This document shows, one piece after another, positions 5,918 to 7,902 of a DNA stretch of 7,902 bases. Each line of letters opens with the position of its first letter. Position 1 is the first letter of the stretch. The notes under the pieces were generated by a model, which did not search any database, had not been told where the DNA came from, and saw only the letters and a list, made by a program, of their open reading frames with translations. This stretch comes from Deltaproteobacteria bacterium (lineage in GTDB: Bacteria; Desulfobacterota; Desulfobacteria; Desulfobacterales; JAUVVS01). The DNA lies in the NCBI GenBank assembly GCA_030604545.1, contig JAUVVS010000078.1, forward strand, positions 1-7,902, read 5' to 3'. Made by a program: the position numbers and the translations under genes.

Positions 5918-7202
5918 CCTGCTAAATAAAAATCGACCACCCGTTTTTTGCCCGGGCTGTTCCCACGACAATGTACTCTATTCCCTGGACAAAACCTTCC
6001 AGGATATGGGCCTCCAGGGCAATCAGATTGCAATGGTCAGCGACATCGGCTGTTCAGGGCTCTTTGATACCTTCTTCAACACTCATGCGCTGCACGGGCT
6101 TCACGGCAGAGCACTGACATATGCCGGAGGCTTGAAGCTGGCCCGTCCGGATCTTAATGTCGTTGTAACCATGGGTGACGGCGGCCTTGGTATTGGTGGT
6201 GCGCATTTACTCTCAGCCTGTCGTCGCAATCTCGATTTAACCCTGCTGGTTCTGAACAATTTCAATTTCGGTATGACCGGCGGTCAGTTTTCTGCTACAA
6301 CTCCGCCTGAAGCCATGGTGGGTTCCGGCTTCTTAAACAGGCTGGAGAGGCCTATCGACGTTGCACAGGTGGCAGTAGCAGCCGGAGCTCCTTTTGTAGC
6401 GCGCAGTTCAGCATATCAAAAGGATTTACCGGAACTGATTGAAAAAGCTATTCGATATAAGGGATTTAGTGTTGTTGATATCTGGGGGGTTTGTCCTGGC
6501 CGCTATTTAAAGCGCAATAAACTAACTCCGAATATGATCGATGATGCGCTTAATAAACTTAAACCCTTAAATGGTCCAGTCTTGCAGAATATGCGCACCG
6601 AATACGGACAAAGCTACCGTGAGCATGCTGCCGACCAAAAACCGATTTCTCCGCCGGCTGGAATCGATGCCCGCTTCGATCCACCTAAACCAGGTCGTCA
6701 GGAAGTGGTCATCCTCGGTGCTGCCGGACAGAGAATACTGACGGCAGGCGAAGTTCTGGGAATCGCAGGCCTCACTGCCGGCCTCAATATGACCCAGAAG
6801 AACGAATATAATATCACCGTCTTAAGAGGGCCATCAATATGCGAGCTCATACTTTCTCCTGAAGAGATAGACTACACCGGAATAACTAAGCCGGCTGCGG
6901 TTATCGTTTTGGCTTCTGAAGGAGTGCTTCGCCGTGAGAGCCTTATCAATCAACTTGATCATAACACCGTTGTAATTCAGGTTGTCGGAGTAGATATACC
7001 TTCCACCAATGCCCGGGTTATTTCAGTAAATTTCAAAGGCAAGGGCATCAAAAAGACGGACTGGGCCTTGGCCGCTCTGGCATTCTTATCGAACATGAAT
7101 CATGTTTTAAATTCAAAGATGCTTGATGCCGCCGTAACGATCCGTTTCAAAGACAAGACCTTACATGCTGTTAAAGAAATCGTTGCCAAAGCAACGGCTT
7201 AG
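5910..7202 (+). CDS. korB: 2-oxoacid:ferredoxin oxidoreductase, fused beta-gamma subunit
   Basis: Catalytic partner of the alpha subunit. The beta part (about 1-240) binds thiamine diphosphate and a [4Fe-4S] cluster. It has CPGC (C14, C17), GCSG (C48) and IWGVCPG (C195), four cysteines at the spacing of the archaeal OFOR beta cluster ligands; HGLHGRA (62-68); and the cofactor signature GDGG (89-92) to NN (116-117), followed by FGMTGGQFSATTP. After a proline-rich linker (about 240-264), residues 265-400 form a gamma-type domain (VVILGAAGQR, TAGEVLG), so two subunits that are often separate are joined. The usual GGQG of the gamma motif reads AAGQR here, which is a divergence. The 430-residue length fits beta (about 270) plus a gamma domain. 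The TTG start is set by a near-perfect ribosome site, overlapping korA by 8 bp. No ferredoxin-like delta gene follows. Electrons presumably pass to a free ferredoxin. KorB type fits best; substrate unresolved. Confidence 0.92.
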   Translation: MDSLLNKNRPPVFCPGCSHDNVLYSLDKTFQDMGLQGNQIAMVSDIGCSGLFDTFFNTHALHGLHGRALTYAGGLKLARPDLNVVVTMGDGGLGIGGAHLLSACRRNLDLTLLVLNNFNFGMTGGQFSATTPPEAMVGSGFLNRLERPIDVAQVAVAAGAPFVARSSAYQKDLPELIEKAIRYKGFSVVDIWGVCPGRYLKRNKLTPNMIDDALNKLKPLNGPVLQNMRTEYGQSYREHAADQKPISPPAGIDARFDPPKPGRQEVVILGAAGQRILTAGEVLGIAGLTAGLNMTQKNEYNITVLRGPSICELILSPEEIDYTGITKPAAVIVLASEGVLRRESLINQLDHNTVVIQVVGVDIPSTNARVISVNFKGKGIKKTDWALAALAFLSNMNHVLNSKMLDAAVTIRFKDKTLHAVKEIVAKATA

Positions 7203-7221
7203 ATTATGTTCCTATTCAAAC

Positions 7222-7267
7222 TTTGAACGCTTATGAAAAGAACGCCGTAACTTTTGAACGTTACCAA
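7222..7267. repeat. R2a block, copy 2 (46 bp)
   Basis: Second copy of the block at 4479-4523. It begins 20 bases after the korB stop, starting TTTGAACGCTTATGAAAA and ending TTTTGAACGTTACCAA. One extra base and a few substitutions in the central A-run distinguish it from copy 1. The GTAAC/GTTAC inverted pair is preserved. It again lies upstream of a GAGACCTTTG end. Confidence 0.7.
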
Positions 7268-7299
7268 GAATTCGTGAATGTTTCCCCTGACTACACAAT

Positions 7300-7430
7300 G
7301 AGACCTTTGAAAAATGCTCAATTTTGTTCAAGTTCAAGGGCAATTCTGCAGGACAGCAGAATTGGACAGCTGCCAAGCTGCCCTTTAGGGCGAGGGACAT
7401 GGACGTCCCGAGTCAACGCGAAAATTTTTC
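7300..7430. repeat. Mosaic or truncated second copy of the MITE-like element
   Basis: GAGACCTTTG (7300-7309) and the following 17 bases match the left end at 4606. Copy 2 then jumps directly to TTCAAGTTCAAGG (7326-7338), which in copy 1 lies at 4670-4682, so the arm with GCCTGCCCC is missing. GCGAAAATTTT (from 7419) again matches copy 1 (from 4686). Between them are about 80 bases absent from copy 1, rich in palindromes. No CAAAGGTCTC right end is present before the next promoter, so the copy is incomplete on the right. Confidence 0.6.
7341..7409. repeat. Cluster of four small palindromes in the korB downstream gap
   Basis: CAATTCTGC (7341-7349) pairs perfectly with GCAGAATTG (7356-7364) around a 6-nt loop. 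Next come CAGCT with AGCTG (from 7367 to 7380), GCCCT with AGGGC (7380-7391) and GGGAC (7394-7398) with GTCCC (7405-7409). The hairpins follow one another with almost no spacing. No T-tract follows any of them, so they are not clear intrinsic terminators, although together they could slow transcription leaving korB. They lie inside the mosaic MITE-like copy. Confidence 0.55.
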
Positions 7431-7518
7431 CCTTTAAATGTCAAGCAAAAAAATCACTTTGTTTCATTTTTTTTCACCGTCTTTTAATGTATGCAAAAAC
7501 CTAACCGGACATTACTGC

Positions 7519-7547
7519 TTGACACCCCATTATTTTTTTGGCATAAT
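7519..7547 (+). promoter_or_regulatory. Sigma-70 type promoter for the solute-binding protein gene
   Basis: The -35 TTGACA (7519-7524) is consensus, the spacer is 17 bases and the -10 CATAAT (7542-7547) differs from consensus at one base. Transcription would start near 7554, leaving a 5' leader of about 60 nt before ATG 7616. This indicates that the transporter gene starts its own transcription unit rather than continuing from korB. Confidence 0.75.
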
Positions 7548-7553
7548 TTATGC
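7541..7553. promoter_or_regulatory. Perfect palindrome over the -10 element, candidate operator
   Basis: GCATAA (7541-7546), a central T, and TTATGC (7548-7553) form a perfect 13-base palindrome. It covers the -10 hexamer and reaches the expected start site, a position where a bound dimeric repressor would block RNA polymerase. No regulator gene is visible in the window, and chance remains possible for an A/T-rich palindrome of this size. Confidence 0.4.
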
Positions 7554-7615
7554 TCACAATTCTTTTCCCGTATCACCACCTAACCCACAACCAAATAAAA
7601 AAGGAGGAAGGTATC

Positions 7616-7902
7616 ATGTCAGGACAAAACAAGGTTTACCCAACCAGAGTGCAGTGCCCGACTTTTCTGATAGGGGTCGTGTTGACCGTCAGCGTGGCTT
7701 TCTTGGTATTTGGCGCACCTTCGGTTTTTGCTGGCAGCGCACTGAAAGTCGGTGTGTACGGGGGCTATTTCAAGGATTCGTTCGACAAACACATCTTCCC
7801 TGATTTCACCAAGGAAACCGGTATTAAAGTTGAATCGGTGGCCGAACCCACCGGCGAAGCCTGGCTGGTTCAATTGGAGCAGGCGGCACGGGCCGGTCAA
7901 GC
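7616..7902 (+). CDS. ABC transporter extracellular solute-binding protein (N-terminal part)
   Basis: First 95 codons of a gene that runs off the right edge. ATG 7616 has AAGGAGG (7601-7607) eight bases upstream. Residues 1-39 look like a Sec signal peptide: a short N-region with K6 and R11, a hydrophobic stretch from about 17 to 33 (FLIGVVLTVSVAFLVFG) and a PSVFA cleavage site after A39. No lipobox is apparent, so a soluble periplasmic protein is expected. The mature start, ALKVGVYGGYFKDSF followed by FPDFTKETGIKVE, is the pattern of the PotD/AfuA-type solute-binding family (polyamines, iron or related solutes), in which the first strand is followed by a glycine-rich turn and a helix ending in a conserved TGIKV. 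The ligand cannot be told from this fragment. The permease and ATPase genes would be expected downstream. It has its own promoter and is separate from korAB. Confidence 0.8.
   Translation, partial: MSGQNKVYPTRVQCPTFLIGVVLTVSVAFLVFGAPSVFAGSALKVGVYGGYFKDSFDKHIFPDFTKETGIKVESVAEPTGEAWLVQLEQAARAGQ

Noticed and set aside
7223..7504. 93-codon + strand open frame after korB with TTG start
   Set aside because: It lies wholly within repeats (R2a block and palindrome cluster), lacks a ribosome site and resembles no protein I know.
7438..7803. 121-codon + strand open frame overlapping the solute-binding protein gene
   Set aside because: It overlaps the signal-peptide gene in another frame, has no ribosome site, and reads low-complexity sequence across the promoter region.

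Overview
The window reads as chromosome from an anaerobic deltaproteobacterium-like organism, most plausibly a sulfate reducer of the Desulfobacterales or a relative (Desulfobacterota). This rests on gene content (a ferredoxin-type 2-oxoacid oxidoreductase, full-length ComEC, single murA), Gram-negative-style genes of moderate G+C, and intergenic regions filled with short palindromic repeats of a kind I associate with those genomes. The taxonomic call is inference; no rRNA or tRNA gene is present to fix it.

Layout: all five protein genes lie on the + strand. murA (13-1266) makes the first committed peptidoglycan precursor. A 360-bp gap (1267-1626) is almost wholly a repeat (R1 copy A) carrying a second, hairpin-containing segment inside it. 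comEC (1627-4212) encodes the DNA-uptake channel with its C-terminal metallo-beta-lactamase-like domain. A 570-bp gap (4213-4786) holds R1 copy B, a 45-bp block, a 15-bp-stem hairpin and a 179-bp MITE-like element whose right terminal repeat stops two bases before a likely korA start codon. korA (4787-5917) and a beta-gamma fusion korB (5910-7202) overlap by 8 bp and form one translationally coupled unit for a thiamine-diphosphate 2-oxoacid:ferredoxin oxidoreductase. A 413-bp gap (7203-7615) holds a mosaic second copy of the 45-bp block plus MITE left end, a cluster of small palindromes and then a near-consensus sigma-70 promoter with a palindrome over its -10. The last gene (7616 to window end) is the start of a secreted ABC-transporter solute-binding protein.

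The genes do not form a single pathway: cell wall (murA), DNA uptake (comEC), central anaerobic carbon metabolism (korAB) and solute import are separate units. The novelty is mainly in the non-coding DNA: two families of small, probably non-autonomous repeats, each present twice, with evidence of nesting, mosaicism and contribution of a translation signal to a host gene. No CRISPR array, tRNA, rRNA, transposase or phage gene was seen.
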